64,000 bases of DNA from Rodentibacter ratti. GTDB taxonomy: Bacteria; Pseudomonadota; Gammaproteobacteria; Enterobacterales; Pasteurellaceae. Below the pieces are notes generated by a model that saw only the letters and a program-made list of their open reading frames with translations, had not been told where the DNA came from and did not search any database. Of the stretch, positions 10,542 through 19,556 are shown one piece after another. The stretch lies in assembly GCF_002000485.1 (NCBI RefSeq), contig NZ_MLAJ01000007.1, forward strand, positions 1 through 64,000, in the 5' to 3' direction. Each line of letters opens with the position of its first letter. Within the stretch, counting starts at the first letter, position 1. The position numbers and the translations under genes were made by a program.

Positions 10542-11032
10542 TGCGTAGAGTTTTGTCTGTTCTATTAGAAAACGAATCCGGTGCACTATCACGTGTGGTG
10601 GGTTTATTCTCTCAACGTGCATTTAATATTGAAAGTCTTACCGTGGCACCAACGGATGATCCCACATTATCAAGAATGACGATTGAAGCTGTAGGTGATG
10701 AACAAGTGCTTGAGCAAATTGAAAAGCAACTACATAAGCTCGTTGATGTGTTTAAAGTGATTAATTTAAGTAATCATGAACACGTTGAGCGTGAAGTTTT
10801 ACTGGTAAAAATCCGTGCAACGGGAGCATCACGTGATGAAATTAAACGTCTCACCGATATTTTCCGTGGTCAAATCGTGGATGTTACGCCTAAATCCTAC
10901 ACGGTTCAATTAACCGGTACAAAAGATAAGTTAGACGCTTTTGTTGCGGCTGTGAAGGAAGAAACGACATTACTTGAAATTGTTCGTTCAGGATTAATCA
11001 GTCTTTCTCGTGGTGAGAAAAACATTCTTTAA
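10541..11032 (+). CDS. ilvH: Acetolactate synthase small (regulatory) subunit
   Basis: 163-residue IlvH. The N-terminal ACT domain (VLLENESGALSRVVGLFSQRAFNIESLTV, which includes the valine-binding region) is followed by the C-terminal regulatory/activation domain. It gives valine feedback control to IlvI and is translationally coupled to it. A terminator follows at 11052. Confidence 0.96.
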   Translation: MRRVLSVLLENESGALSRVVGLFSQRAFNIESLTVAPTDDPTLSRMTIEAVGDEQVLEQIEKQLHKLVDVFKVINLSNHEHVEREVLLVKIRATGASRDEIKRLTDIFRGQIVDVTPKSYTVQLTGTKDKLDAFVAAVKEETTLLEIVRSGLISLSRGEKNIL

Positions 11033-11051
11033 TTTATCCCTTTTATTAATG

Positions 11052-11083
11052 AAAAATCTGTACTTATGGTGGTGCAGATTTTT
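11052..11083 (+). terminator. Terminator after ilvH
   Basis: AAAAATCTG pairs with CAGATTTTT, extended by weaker G-T pairs, and ends in T7. It separates ilvIH from the cas1 operon, leaving about 75 nt for a cas1 promoter. Confidence 0.8.
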
Positions 11084-11158
11084 TTATATTTTCTGTATTG
11101 AGTGGTTATTTTATTGAGGGTAGGATAAAGGCAGATTATTACCTAATAAGGACAAATC

Positions 11159-12124
11159 ATGGCTAAATCCCCTTACATTCCTTCTTCTGAGCTAAAGACG
11201 ATTCTCCATTCCAAACGGGCTAATTTATATTATTTAGAGCACTGTCGGGTTTTATTAAATGGCGGTAGAGTGGAGTATGTTACTGATCGGGGTAATGAAT
11301 CATTGTATTGGAATATTCCTATCGCTAATACCACATGTTTATTGCTAGGTAGTGGGACATCCATTACGCAAGCGGCTATGCGTGAATTAGCAAAAGCGGG
11401 CGTGATGGTTGGATTTTGTAGTGGTGGAGGTACGCCATTGTTTAATGGAACGGAAGCCGAAATCGGTTGCGATTTTTTCAGCCCACAAAGTGAATACCGT
11501 CCGGTGGAATATTTGCAACAGTGGTGTTCTTTTTGGTTTGATGATACGAAACGATTAGCTGTTGCAAAGTCATTACAGCATATTAGATTACAAACATTAA
11601 GAAAAAGTTGGGAAAAACTAGATTGGAATTTTGAACCAAATGTACTTGATTCTGTGATTCAGAAATTTCATAGGGAATTTCTGAATGCACAAAATAGTCA
11701 GGCATTATTAGCTGCAGAAGGCCGTTTTACCAAAGAAGTTTACAAATTAGCCAATTATTTTACGATTTGTGATCCGAATTTCGTGCGTAGTGAGCGAGGC
11801 AATAGCATTGATTTAACCAATCAATTATTGGATCACGGTAATTATTTGGCTTATGGATTAGGTGCAACAGCTTGCTGGGTACTGGGTTTACCGCATGGGT
11901 TAGCGGTATTACATGGAAAGACTCGGCGTGGAGGGTTGGTGTTTGACGCAGCAGATATGATTAAAGATGCGATAATTTTACCGCAAGCGTTTATTTCTTC
12001 CCAAAATGGAGATACGGAAAAAGAATTCCGCCAGACTATCATTGAAAATTTTATCCGTTTTGGTGCATTAGATTTAATTATTGATGGCTTAAAACAATTG
12101 GCTATTCAAGGAGCAGAACTATGA
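11159..12124 (+). CDS. cas1: CRISPR-associated endonuclease Cas1, type I-F
   Basis: 321-residue Cas1 of the I-F (Ypest) subtype, the integrase of spacer acquisition. The helical catalytic domain contains the expected Glu in LLAAEGRFTKEVYK (about residue 183), the His in LPHGLAVLHGK (near 250) and the acidic cluster DAADMIKD (near 264). The ATG overlaps nothing upstream; the stop overlaps the cas3 start (ATGA at 12121). The pair cas1-cas2/3 forms the adaptation complex, since I-F Cas2 is fused to Cas3. Confidence 0.97.
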   Translation: MAKSPYIPSSELKTILHSKRANLYYLEHCRVLLNGGRVEYVTDRGNESLYWNIPIANTTCLLLGSGTSITQAAMRELAKAGVMVGFCSGGGTPLFNGTEAEIGCDFFSPQSEYRPVEYLQQWCSFWFDDTKRLAVAKSLQHIRLQTLRKSWEKLDWNFEPNVLDSVIQKFHREFLNAQNSQALLAAEGRFTKEVYKLANYFTICDPNFVRSERGNSIDLTNQLLDHGNYLAYGLGATACWVLGLPHGLAVLHGKTRRGGLVFDAADMIKDAIILPQAFISSQNGDTEKEFRQTIIENFIRFGALDLIIDGLKQLAIQGAEL

Positions 12125-15100
12125 ATATTCTACTTGTTAGCCAATGTCGGAAAAATGCATTAACAAACACTCGCCGAATTTTAGATCAATTTGCCGAGCG
12201 TTGTGGTGATCGTGTATGGCAAACGCCTATCACAAAGGCCGGTTTAGACACCTTACATAAAATGCTACGACAAACAGCACGAAAAAATACAGCAGTTGCG
12301 TGTTATTGGACTCACGGTAAAAATTTAACGGAATTACTTTGGATTGTAGGGGATAAATCGCAGTTTAATGATCAGGGGCGTGTACCGACGAATCGAACTA
12401 AGCGCAATATTTTACGAATAAAAGATGAAGATGGCTGGTTGCAAGCTTATTCAATTCAAATTGTTGTTGCACTTGCCGCATTGTTACACGACCTAGGTAA
12501 AGCAAATAAAGCTTTCCAACTAAAACTAAAAGCTAATGCACCTTTTCACTCAGATTATTTTCGTCACGAATGGATTTCCGCACGATTATTTGAAGCAATG
12601 ATCGCCGGTTGTAAAACGGATCAAGAATGGTTGGAACGCTTGGCAAATTGGTCTGAATATAAAGAAAACTGGTTAAGATCTCTCAATATTGATGAGCCTA
12701 AAATAGTAAATGAGGCAGATTTTGGTTATCTTCCTCCTTTAGCAAAGACATTGATTTGGTTGATTACTTCCCATCATCGTTTGCCATTTTCCCAGCTTGT
12801 AAATATTAGTAAAGAACTAAAAGAGGAGACAAAAAGAAATATTTATTTAGATGACGCTAAATGGGAGGAGTTTTATCAATTTCAATTGTATCCGACAGAA
12901 AAATGGGTAAAAAATGCTCAAAGCACTCATCCTAATAAAAAACAATTTTGGCAATTTGAACATTTGGCAACAGATAGCTTATCTTGGCAAAAAGCAATGA
13001 ATCGTTGGGCAAAGAAAGCCTTGAATCACCCAATGTTATTGACAATAGATTTTTCTGATCCGTTTTTCTTATTGGTTAGTCGTCTATGTTTAATGGTTGG
13101 CGATCATCATTACTCATCGTTGCCTACGGATAACTCGTTAGGTGATAAAGATTTTCGTCATAAACTTATTGCTAATACGGATCAAAATCATCAGGCGAAA
13201 CAAGCTTTAGATGAGCATTTACTTGGAGTTTGTAAAACCGCAGTCTATTTTTCTCGTTTACTACCAAAATTGAAGTCTGAAATGCCTGCCGTTAAGCATA
13301 AATCTTTTACCAAGCGAACTTCAATTCCTCGTTTCCAATGGCAAAATGCGGCTTTTGATTTGGCAAAATCCATAAGAACGGAGACGGAAAAGTGCGGTCT
13401 GTTTTCGGTAAATTTAGCCAGTACGGGTTGTGGAAAGACCTTGGGCAATGCACGAATTATATATGGGTTAGCGGATCCGCAAAAAGGCGCACGATTTACT
13501 ATTGCATTAGGATTAAGGGTACTGACTTTACAAACAGGCAAAGCTCTCAGGGAAAAACTCAGTTTAACCGATGATTTATTAGCGGTTTTAGTGGGCGGAA
13601 GTGCGGTCAAAAAATTATATGAATTACAGCAGTCAAAGGAAAATCACGGCAGCGAATCAGCTCAGAAATGGTTTGAAGAGAATGACGTTGATGGGGCAGA
13701 TTCTATTGAAACTGCCATAGAGGATGAAAAATTTGCCGCTATTCTACGGGATGAAAAAGCTCGAAAGTTATTTTATGCGCCGATTGTGAGCTGTACGGTC
13801 GATCATTTAATTCCGGCTTCGGAAACGGCACGAGGTGGCAAGTATATTGTGCCAATGTTGCGTTTATTGACATCAGATTTAATTTTAGATGAGCCGGATG
13901 ATTTCAATCAAGAAGATCTACCTGCGTTATCTCGCTTGGTACATCTTGCCGGTTTATTGGGATCACGTGTATTGCTTTCATCAGCAACGTTGACACCGGA
14001 TTTTATTAGTGGACTATTCCGTGCGTATCAAGCGGGTCGAGAAATTTATCACCGCCAACAAGGAATGAACCACGCCAATATTTGTTGTGCATGGTTTGAT
14101 GAATTTAAACAACAATCAGTAAATTGTGCAGATCTTAATTCTTTTGAAATTGCACATCAGAAATTTGTAGAACAACGTGCAGAAAGATTACATAAAGCGA
14201 CAGTGCGCCGAAAAGCGCAGATTATGTCTCTTCCTCCACTGAAGAAAATTGAGAATCAGCTGTTTGATACTGCCACGCTTGCCGAACATTTAGTACAGCA
14301 GGCTATTAATTTACATAATATACATAGTGAATATGATGCGGTAACACAAAAACAAATCAGCTTTGGCTTAATTCGTTTTGCTAATATCAGACCTATGATT
14401 CCCTTGGCGAAACAACTTTTTCAAATGGAAATGAAACCGGAGTGGCAAGATTATCGAATTCATTTATGTTGTTATCATTCCAGGCAATTATTAGTTTTGC
14501 GCTCACGTCTAGAAGAAAAACTCGATCGAATTTTAAATCGTTCGGACAGTAAAGCCGCCTTTGCTCATGCTGAGGTGATGGGCGCAACGAGAAATTCAAA
14601 AGCCAAGCATCAGCTATTTATTGTTTTAGGTAGCCCTGTTACTGAAGTTGGGCGGGATCATGACTATGATTGGGCAATTGTTGATCCCTCTTCAATGCGT
14701 TCGATTATTCAGCTTGCTGGTCGTGTTTGGCGACATCGACCGGATAAAGTTGCAACACAACCGAATATAGCTTTGTTGCCGACTAACTGGCGTGGTTTAG
14801 CGGGAGAAAAGGGGGCTATTTTTAATAAACCGGGGTTTGAAGATAAAAATCATCTTTTAGAAACTCATCAAACGGAAGAGTTGATAGCGGCAGAGCAGCT
14901 GACTTGCATTGATTCTATTCCCCGTATTATAAAACGTGCTGATTTTCAACCGCACTTTTACTTGGCAGATTTAGAGCATCAAGTGATGGCGGATTTATTG
15001 AATAATTCAAAAGTAAATTGTGTGAATGCTTATTGGGATAAGCGATTGAGTAACCGATTTACAGCTAATTTACCCTTGATGAGCCGTTTTAGAGCTTCAC

Positions 15101-15405
15101 GCAATCAGCGTAATATTGTCTGTTTGCTTGATGAAGACGGTAAACCATACTTTAGAGATTTAGAAAGTGCATGGGAAACACCGGATAATCCTCAAGCTGC
15201 ATTACCAGAATTCCGCTATCAGCCTTTAGAGGTTAAAAATGGTTTTGTAAAAAACTGGTTGAGTATCTCGTTACAATTAGCTTTAGCTGATTTAAGCGAA
15301 TCTTTAGATCATTCTGTCGCATTAAAGTATTCAACTGCTACGATAAACGAAGATATTACATCATGGTGTTTTAATGAGACATTAGGATTCTGGCAAGAGG
15401 ATTAA
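12121..15405 (+). CDS. cas3: Cas2-Cas3 fusion nuclease/helicase, type I-F
   Basis: 1094 residues, typical of the I-F Cas2/3 fusion. Residues 1-100 are the Cas2-like domain that binds Cas1. The HD nuclease follows (LLHDLGK, about 121-127). The SF2 helicase has Walker A (STGCGKT, about 435), a DExx-type motif (LILDEPDD, about 590), SSATLTPDF (about 620) and motif VI (QLAGRVWRHR, about 863), then a C-terminal domain. It unwinds and degrades DNA marked by the Csy complex. Three USS cores lie within the gene (near 13391, 13600 and 14949), so it is old enough in this lineage to have accumulated them. Confidence 0.96.
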   Translation: MNILLVSQCRKNALTNTRRILDQFAERCGDRVWQTPITKAGLDTLHKMLRQTARKNTAVACYWTHGKNLTELLWIVGDKSQFNDQGRVPTNRTKRNILRIKDEDGWLQAYSIQIVVALAALLHDLGKANKAFQLKLKANAPFHSDYFRHEWISARLFEAMIAGCKTDQEWLERLANWSEYKENWLRSLNIDEPKIVNEADFGYLPPLAKTLIWLITSHHRLPFSQLVNISKELKEETKRNIYLDDAKWEEFYQFQLYPTEKWVKNAQSTHPNKKQFWQFEHLATDSLSWQKAMNRWAKKALNHPMLLTIDFSDPFFLLVSRLCLMVGDHHYSSLPTDNSLGDKDFRHKLIANTDQNHQAKQALDEHLLGVCKTAVYFSRLLPKLKSEMPAVKHKSFTKRTSIPRFQWQNAAFDLAKSIRTETEKCGLFSVNLASTGCGKTLGNARIIYGLADPQKGARFTIALGLRVLTLQTGKALREKLSLTDDLLAVLVGGSAVKKLYELQQSKENHGSESAQKWFEENDVDGADSIETAIEDEKFAAILRDEKARKLFYAPIVSCTVDHLIPASETARGGKYIVPMLRLLTSDLILDEPDDFNQEDLPALSRLVHLAGLLGSRVLLSSATLTPDFISGLFRAYQAGREIYHRQQGMNHANICCAWFDEFKQQSVNCADLNSFEIAHQKFVEQRAERLHKATVRRKAQIMSLPPLKKIENQLFDTATLAEHLVQQAINLHNIHSEYDAVTQKQISFGLIRFANIRPMIPLAKQLFQMEMKPEWQDYRIHLCCYHSRQLLVLRSRLEEKLDRILNRSDSKAAFAHAEVMGATRNSKAKHQLFIVLGSPVTEVGRDHDYDWAIVDPSSMRSIIQLAGRVWRHRPDKVATQPNIALLPTNWRGLAGEKGAIFNKPGFEDKNHLLETHQTEELIAAEQLTCIDSIPRIIKRADFQPHFYLADLEHQVMADLLNNSKVNCVNAYWDKRLSNRFTANLPLMSRFRASRNQRNIVCLLDEDGKPYFRDLESAWETPDNPQAALPEFRYQPLEVKNGFVKNWLSISLQLALADLSESLDHSVALKYSTATINEDITSWCFNETLGFWQED

Positions 15406-15414
15406 ACTATGTTT

Positions 15415-15447
15415 ATAGCCTGTTTAAATAAGATTTAAACAGGCTAT
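15415..15447. terminator. Bidirectional terminator between cas3 and cas6f
   Basis: 15-bp perfect stem (ATAGCCTGTTTAAAT and its complement) with a 3-nt AAG loop, in the 51-nt gap between the convergent cas1-cas3 and csy operons. Confidence 0.85.
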
Positions 15448-15456
15448 TGACTATGG

Positions 15457-16020
15457 CTAGAAATGTGGAACGGTCGCCGTTTGGCTTAATCCGTAGGCAC
15501 TAAAGACACCTTCAATGGGCTTTGTTTGACGAACGGATTTTATTGCTAAAATAAATTGCTGTTTTGTGCTGCTACTTTTTAAATGAACATGTGGATAGAA
15601 CCGTTGTTCCGCTTGTTTTTGCAACATATTTTGTAAGACTTCTTCATTCCATTTCCCTTTTGCTTTCAGTCGTTTTTCCGCACGTCGAATGGCACTTTGC
15701 CCTTTCGATTGAATACGTTGATAAACCCGGTAACTTCTGATTTTTTCCGGCGTCGGCATAATGTCGCTGATAAGTGCGTAATCTTGCAGTAATCGCAGTT
15801 TGAGATGAATAAATCCGCAATCATTTTCCGAACCGAATAAGCGAATAATGCCTCCTAGAGTTTTATCGTTGCCGTAAGCGGGAAAGGCAAGCCCGATTCT
15901 ACCTTCAAAGTGCGGTAGGATCTGATGGAGTTTTTGCAAACAGAAACTGATGACTTCGCTTTGTAGCATATCCACTTGAGGAATCGCCCTAATTTCAATG
16001 TAGTGGGTTTGTCCTATCAT
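15457..16020 (-). CDS. cas6f: Type I-F crRNA endonuclease Cas6f/Csy4
   Basis: 187 residues, the length of Pseudomonas Csy4. It cleaves pre-crRNA at the base of the repeat hairpin and stays bound to the crRNA 3' end. The proposed catalytic histidine is in KLHQIL (His32), at the place of His29 in GKLHQAL of P. aeruginosa Csy4. A basic helix (KGQSAIRRAEKRLKAKGK) and the LKSSSTKQQF strand match the RNA-binding and Ser-containing elements. It is the last gene of the leftward csy operon, 2 nt after csy3. Confidence 0.96.
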   Translation of the reverse strand: MIGQTHYIEIRAIPQVDMLQSEVISFCLQKLHQILPHFEGRIGLAFPAYGNDKTLGGIIRLFGSENDCGFIHLKLRLLQDYALISDIMPTPEKIRSYRVYQRIQSKGQSAIRRAEKRLKAKGKWNEEVLQNMLQKQAEQRFYPHVHLKSSSTKQQFILAIKSVRQTKPIEGVFSAYGLSQTATVPHF

Positions 16021-16022
16021 AG

Positions 16023-17027
16023 TTATTCCTTACCGCTTGCACCGAATACACCGCCGCGGATTAATACGCTTATGACATAATGTTGCTGTTCAATCTCAGG
16101 AGCTATGTCCTTTAAGATCCAATTATCAAATAATGTATAGAAATCCAATTTTTCTTTTGGTTGACGGAATGCTATACCGAGTGTTGTTACCGCACCATAA
16201 GGTTCAATAGCAATAGGGAATTCAGCATTTGCTTTATACCATGTATCAATCGTACGAATAGCATTGCTAACTTTTTGTGAGTGCATTGCTGCTTTATTAT
16301 TAATTTCATAAAGAATTTTACTTTTGCGATTATTAGAGCCCGCATCTAATACTAATTCTTGCGAAGGATATACTTCTTGCCCATATCCCATTTTGGCGTA
16401 AGCTGTTACATTCAGGATGATAAATTCTTTACCGCTCAATCCCGATTCAATAAAATTGGCAAGTGTTTGGAGATCTTCAGACGTCTCATCAAAGTGATTT
16501 AGCGAAAATGCTTTCGCATTATTAAATGTTAGCGTTTTATCATTAAATTTAACTTCAATTTTGATGGTTTCAGCATTCATTCGATTGCGCCATAACCAAC
16601 GGGCGTTCGCAATATTTGTGGCATAACGTTTGGCTAATTCAGAAAAACCTTGCTCTTTGATATAGCTTTCTACCGTTTTAATAATTTTATCTTGATAATT
16701 TTGATCATTACATACACAGGGTTTGCCGCCAAAGGGTAAAACTTTACAAGTAAAATGGGCAATCAAAGTGTCGCTTTTATCATTTAGAGTGGCAACATCA
16801 ACACGTTGTAAGTTTGCTTTTTGTGTTTCTGCGTCTAATTTTGCAGGATCGTTTGTAATCGCATTTTTAAGTCGGTTGGAAATTGTTCCTCGAACAGATT
16901 TTTCACGAACGTTAATTGCTTCTTCAACAGCATTTTGATCTTGACTGTTACACTGTGTAAAAACCGCATCGGAAATATCCAAATTACGTTCAAAGGCTAG
17001 TACGGTCGGGGTTGTTAATTTGCTCAT
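16023..17027 (-). CDS. csy3: Type I-F Cascade backbone protein Cas7f/Csy3
   Basis: 334-residue Csy3, the RAMP protein present in about six copies along the crRNA spacer. Recognisable family segments are the N-terminal TPTVLAFERNLDISDAVF, the FGGKPCVCNDQNYQ region and the C-terminal FGVIRGG-like ISVLIRGGVFG. The start overlaps the csy2 stop (shared position 17027), so the genes are coupled. Confidence 0.96.
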   Translation of the reverse strand: MSKLTTPTVLAFERNLDISDAVFTQCNSQDQNAVEEAINVREKSVRGTISNRLKNAITNDPAKLDAETQKANLQRVDVATLNDKSDTLIAHFTCKVLPFGGKPCVCNDQNYQDKIIKTVESYIKEQGFSELAKRYATNIANARWLWRNRMNAETIKIEVKFNDKTLTFNNAKAFSLNHFDETSEDLQTLANFIESGLSGKEFIILNVTAYAKMGYGQEVYPSQELVLDAGSNNRKSKILYEINNKAAMHSQKVSNAIRTIDTWYKANAEFPIAIEPYGAVTTLGIAFRQPKEKLDFYTLFDNWILKDIAPEIEQQHYVISVLIRGGVFGASGKE

Positions 17028-17986
17028 TATTGTTCTCCTTGTGAAATGAGGTATAAACCGTTTTTAGGTTCGGTATAACGCCAAAAACAGTGGGATAAAT
17101 CTTCAGGTAAGTTAAGAGGCAAGACCCATTTACCCAAGCTATATAAAGTTTCTACATATTGGCTGGGATATTCTTGCGTACGACAATGTTGCAACTGACC
17201 GGCTGCAAACATAGGGGAAATGGCTTGATAGCCTACCGGAATCGGCACAAGCCAGCCTCTTCCTTGTTTAACACTATAAGTTTGCCATTCACTCTCTTTA
17301 GCTCGAGGGGGATTCGGAATATGGTGCAACATTGATGTTTCGATTAAGGCATCTAATGAGGTAGCATCAGGGTTTGCCTCCAATACGACAAAATCACCTT
17401 GTTTAATACCTTGTTGCAACTCTTTTGTGATTTCCATTAGTTCGTTTTGTGCATTCATTAAAACAAATCCGGGAAGAAGTTGGTTCTTGATCTTCCATTC
17501 ATCTTCAAGATAGTGTAATTGAACATCTTCAATATCTAATACAGAACCACCAGCAATCCGTTGTTGTAAAAGCTGATTTTTACATTCGGATAGAAAAGCT
17601 TGGGCTTTATCACCATCCAGGTTGTTCTTAATTTGACGAGAGAGTATTCTGTCGGAAAACTGCAATTCAACAACAAGAGATACTTCTAAATGTATTTTCC
17701 CTTCTTCAATGATTGGTGCCGTTTTACCATCTTTTTTTAATGGATTACGAGTTTGAATAAAAGTGCGGTCAGAAAATGCAGATGATTGATAACTTTGTAA
17801 GCCATAGTTATGGCACGTAATGATCACACCTCCTAATACGGCTTTTTCACACAGTTTACGGCTCAATGCATGCATAGCACCGACAAAACCGTTGACCGCT
17901 GGAAAACCATAACTTAAAGGCCCTGAAATTGCATTGGCTGATTGAATCTTAATATGTTTGAAAAGTAGGTATAACTCAGTATTCAT
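17027..17986 (-). CDS. csy2: Type I-F Cascade protein Cas5f/Csy2
   Basis: 319-residue Csy2, which with Csy1 caps the crRNA 5' handle. The N-terminal RAMP region reads YLLFKHIKIQSANAISGPLSYGFPAVNGFVGAMHALSR, typical of Csy2. A USS core lies in the coding sequence near 17762. It begins 9 nt after csy1 and ends overlapping the csy3 start. Confidence 0.95.
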   Translation of the reverse strand: MNTELYLLFKHIKIQSANAISGPLSYGFPAVNGFVGAMHALSRKLCEKAVLGGVIITCHNYGLQSYQSSAFSDRTFIQTRNPLKKDGKTAPIIEEGKIHLEVSLVVELQFSDRILSRQIKNNLDGDKAQAFLSECKNQLLQQRIAGGSVLDIEDVQLHYLEDEWKIKNQLLPGFVLMNAQNELMEITKELQQGIKQGDFVVLEANPDATSLDALIETSMLHHIPNPPRAKESEWQTYSVKQGRGWLVPIPVGYQAISPMFAAGQLQHCRTQEYPSQYVETLYSLGKWVLPLNLPEDLSHCFWRYTEPKNGLYLISQGEQ

Positions 17987-17995
17987 ATTGAATCC

Positions 17996-19339
17996 TTATT
18001 TATTTAACTGGGCTTGTGTGGCTATCGCTTTTTCCATGTCTCTGAACCATTGGTTATATTCTGGCATTGCAAAATCCTGTTGAATTGATTTAAAACGTCG
18101 TTTTAGGCAAGCATTAATCCACAGGGAAAATTGACGGATAATTTCAGCAGCCCAATGATTTTGTTCCAGGTTATGTCTAAAATAATCTTCGTCATCAAGT
18201 TTTGCACGGTATGGATCAAGCCAATATTTTTGGTATTCATTAAGCTGATAATTTTTACTCCAGCCACTAGGATAGCTATGTTGAATAAGCCTTGCTTGCA
18301 TTAAAACGGTGTGGGTGATCAACTCCAAAGCAGACTTACGTTTATCTCTCTCCGGATAGATATTTTTTTCTGCCTCAATGACTTCATATAACATGTTTAA
18401 CCCTTCTCGACAGGCATAAGCCAAACTATGATTAAAAATTGTGGTTTGTTTTTTTGTTAAACGTATTTTTTCTTGTGATTTAAAGATGGGAGGAAGTGAA
18501 GAAAGTAGGTAATTTCGCCCGCCCTGGATACTCGTAAGTTGGCTAACATTTTGGGGCTTTGTTCCTCCCAATACGGTTACTCCGATATTTTGTAGCGATG
18601 TATAAGAAAACTGAGCTACATCTTTTTTACGGTTAGATAATGCCTGTTTGTTACTGTCAGAATAGCGTAATTGATTGATTTTATAATAGAAGTTATGGGT
18701 TAATGATGATGGGTGTAATGGAATTAAGCACGTATAATCATCCTCTTGAGGAATGGGATTATTCGGCCATAAAAGTTGTTTATTACGCTCATCGGTACTC
18801 GGTTTGGTTAAATCGCCTTTTAATGCTTTTTGAAAATTCATTTTATACTGTTCTGATAACTCCGGAGTATCGGCAAAACAGCCTTCAAGGCAAGGATCAT
18901 CAGCAAGTAACAGTGCTTTAAGTGACGTGCCTTTTTCCTCATCAATGATAATATTGAAGAAACTGGCTAAAGGGAGGGCCGCAGCATTACCGTTTGCATC
19001 AAGTTCTAACTTAGATATGGATTGTGAACCGACAAATTTTGAAGGGAGTGCTGAATCAGGTTGAAAATTAACATTATCCCCTTTTGAAGATGAGTGAATT
19101 CCACGAGAAATATGAGTGCCAAAATAAAGCTGTTTTGCTAAAACAAGAGCGGCATTTGGAACCCAAATATTAAAATGATATTTCTCATCATATTCGGCAA
19201 TTTTTCTCAATAGCTCTTCTTTCTCAGTTGTTGAAATATTGGTATTTTCTAATTTTTTCCTATCATTTCCTGATTTTTTTAAATTTTGCTCAACAAGAAA
19301 TTGCTTAATTGCTTTTATTATTGATGTTTTGTTTATCAT
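17996..19339 (-). CDS. csy1: Type I-F Cascade large subunit Cas8f/Csy1
   Basis: 447-residue Csy1, which recognises the GG/CC PAM with Csy2 in characterised systems. Family features are FGTHISRGIHSSSKGDNV near residue 75, LGGTKPQNVSQL near 255 and the helical C-terminus. It is the first gene of the leftward csy operon. The ribosome-binding site is weak (TTGGAC, 7 nt before ATG). A perfect CRP-type site lies about 87 nt upstream (19417-19434). Confidence 0.95.
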   Translation of the reverse strand: MINKTSIIKAIKQFLVEQNLKKSGNDRKKLENTNISTTEKEELLRKIAEYDEKYHFNIWVPNAALVLAKQLYFGTHISRGIHSSSKGDNVNFQPDSALPSKFVGSQSISKLELDANGNAAALPLASFFNIIIDEEKGTSLKALLLADDPCLEGCFADTPELSEQYKMNFQKALKGDLTKPSTDERNKQLLWPNNPIPQEDDYTCLIPLHPSSLTHNFYYKINQLRYSDSNKQALSNRKKDVAQFSYTSLQNIGVTVLGGTKPQNVSQLTSIQGGRNYLLSSLPPIFKSQEKIRLTKKQTTIFNHSLAYACREGLNMLYEVIEAEKNIYPERDKRKSALELITHTVLMQARLIQHSYPSGWSKNYQLNEYQKYWLDPYRAKLDDEDYFRHNLEQNHWAAEIIRQFSLWINACLKRRFKSIQQDFAMPEYNQWFRDMEKAIATQAQLNK

Positions 19340-19416
19340 GGTTTTTGTCCAATGTTTTTTTTATTTAATAAAATTTTATTTTAGGTTTGAAAATAGTCAA
19401 TTGAAAAGTTTTAGAA

Positions 19417-19434
19417 TTGTGATACTTATCACAA
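19417..19434 (-). promoter_or_regulatory. CRP-type site at the csy1 promoter
   Basis: TTGTGATACTTATCACAA is a perfect inverted repeat with the CRP core TGTGA-N6-TCACA. On the minus strand a TATTTT -10-like hexamer (about 19395-19390) would place the start site near 19383, about 41-42 nt from the site centre. That is the geometry of a class II CRP-activated promoter for csy1-csy2-csy3-cas6f. The start site is inferred. Confidence 0.65.
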
Positions 19435-19481
19435 AATTATTTAGATTTTATAGAAAATCAGCCCATTTGATAATGAAAACA

Positions 19482-19499
19482 TGTCTATTTGGATAGACA
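19482..19499 (-). terminator. Hairpin between CRISPR array and csy1 promoter
   Basis: Perfect 7-bp stem TGTCTAT-TTGG-ATAGACA, followed in the leftward direction by TGTTTTC. It sits just beyond the trailer end of the array and upstream of the CRP site, so it could end the pre-crRNA before the csy operon. The T-run is short, so this call is moderate. Confidence 0.5.
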
Positions 19500-19524
19500 G
19501 CTAACTGCTAACTCAGCGGTGAAA
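19497..19524 (-). repeat. Degenerate terminal CRISPR repeat
   Basis: Exactly 60 bp left of the first good repeat, CTAACTGCTAACTCAGCGGTGAAA aligns to the array repeat with one gap and about six substitutions. The 32-nt sequence between them (19525-19556) has spacer length. A decayed repeat marks this as the trailer (oldest) end. Confidence 0.75.
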
Positions 19525-19556
19525 TACCCTCTTAAATAATGAAAAAATAATTTGAT

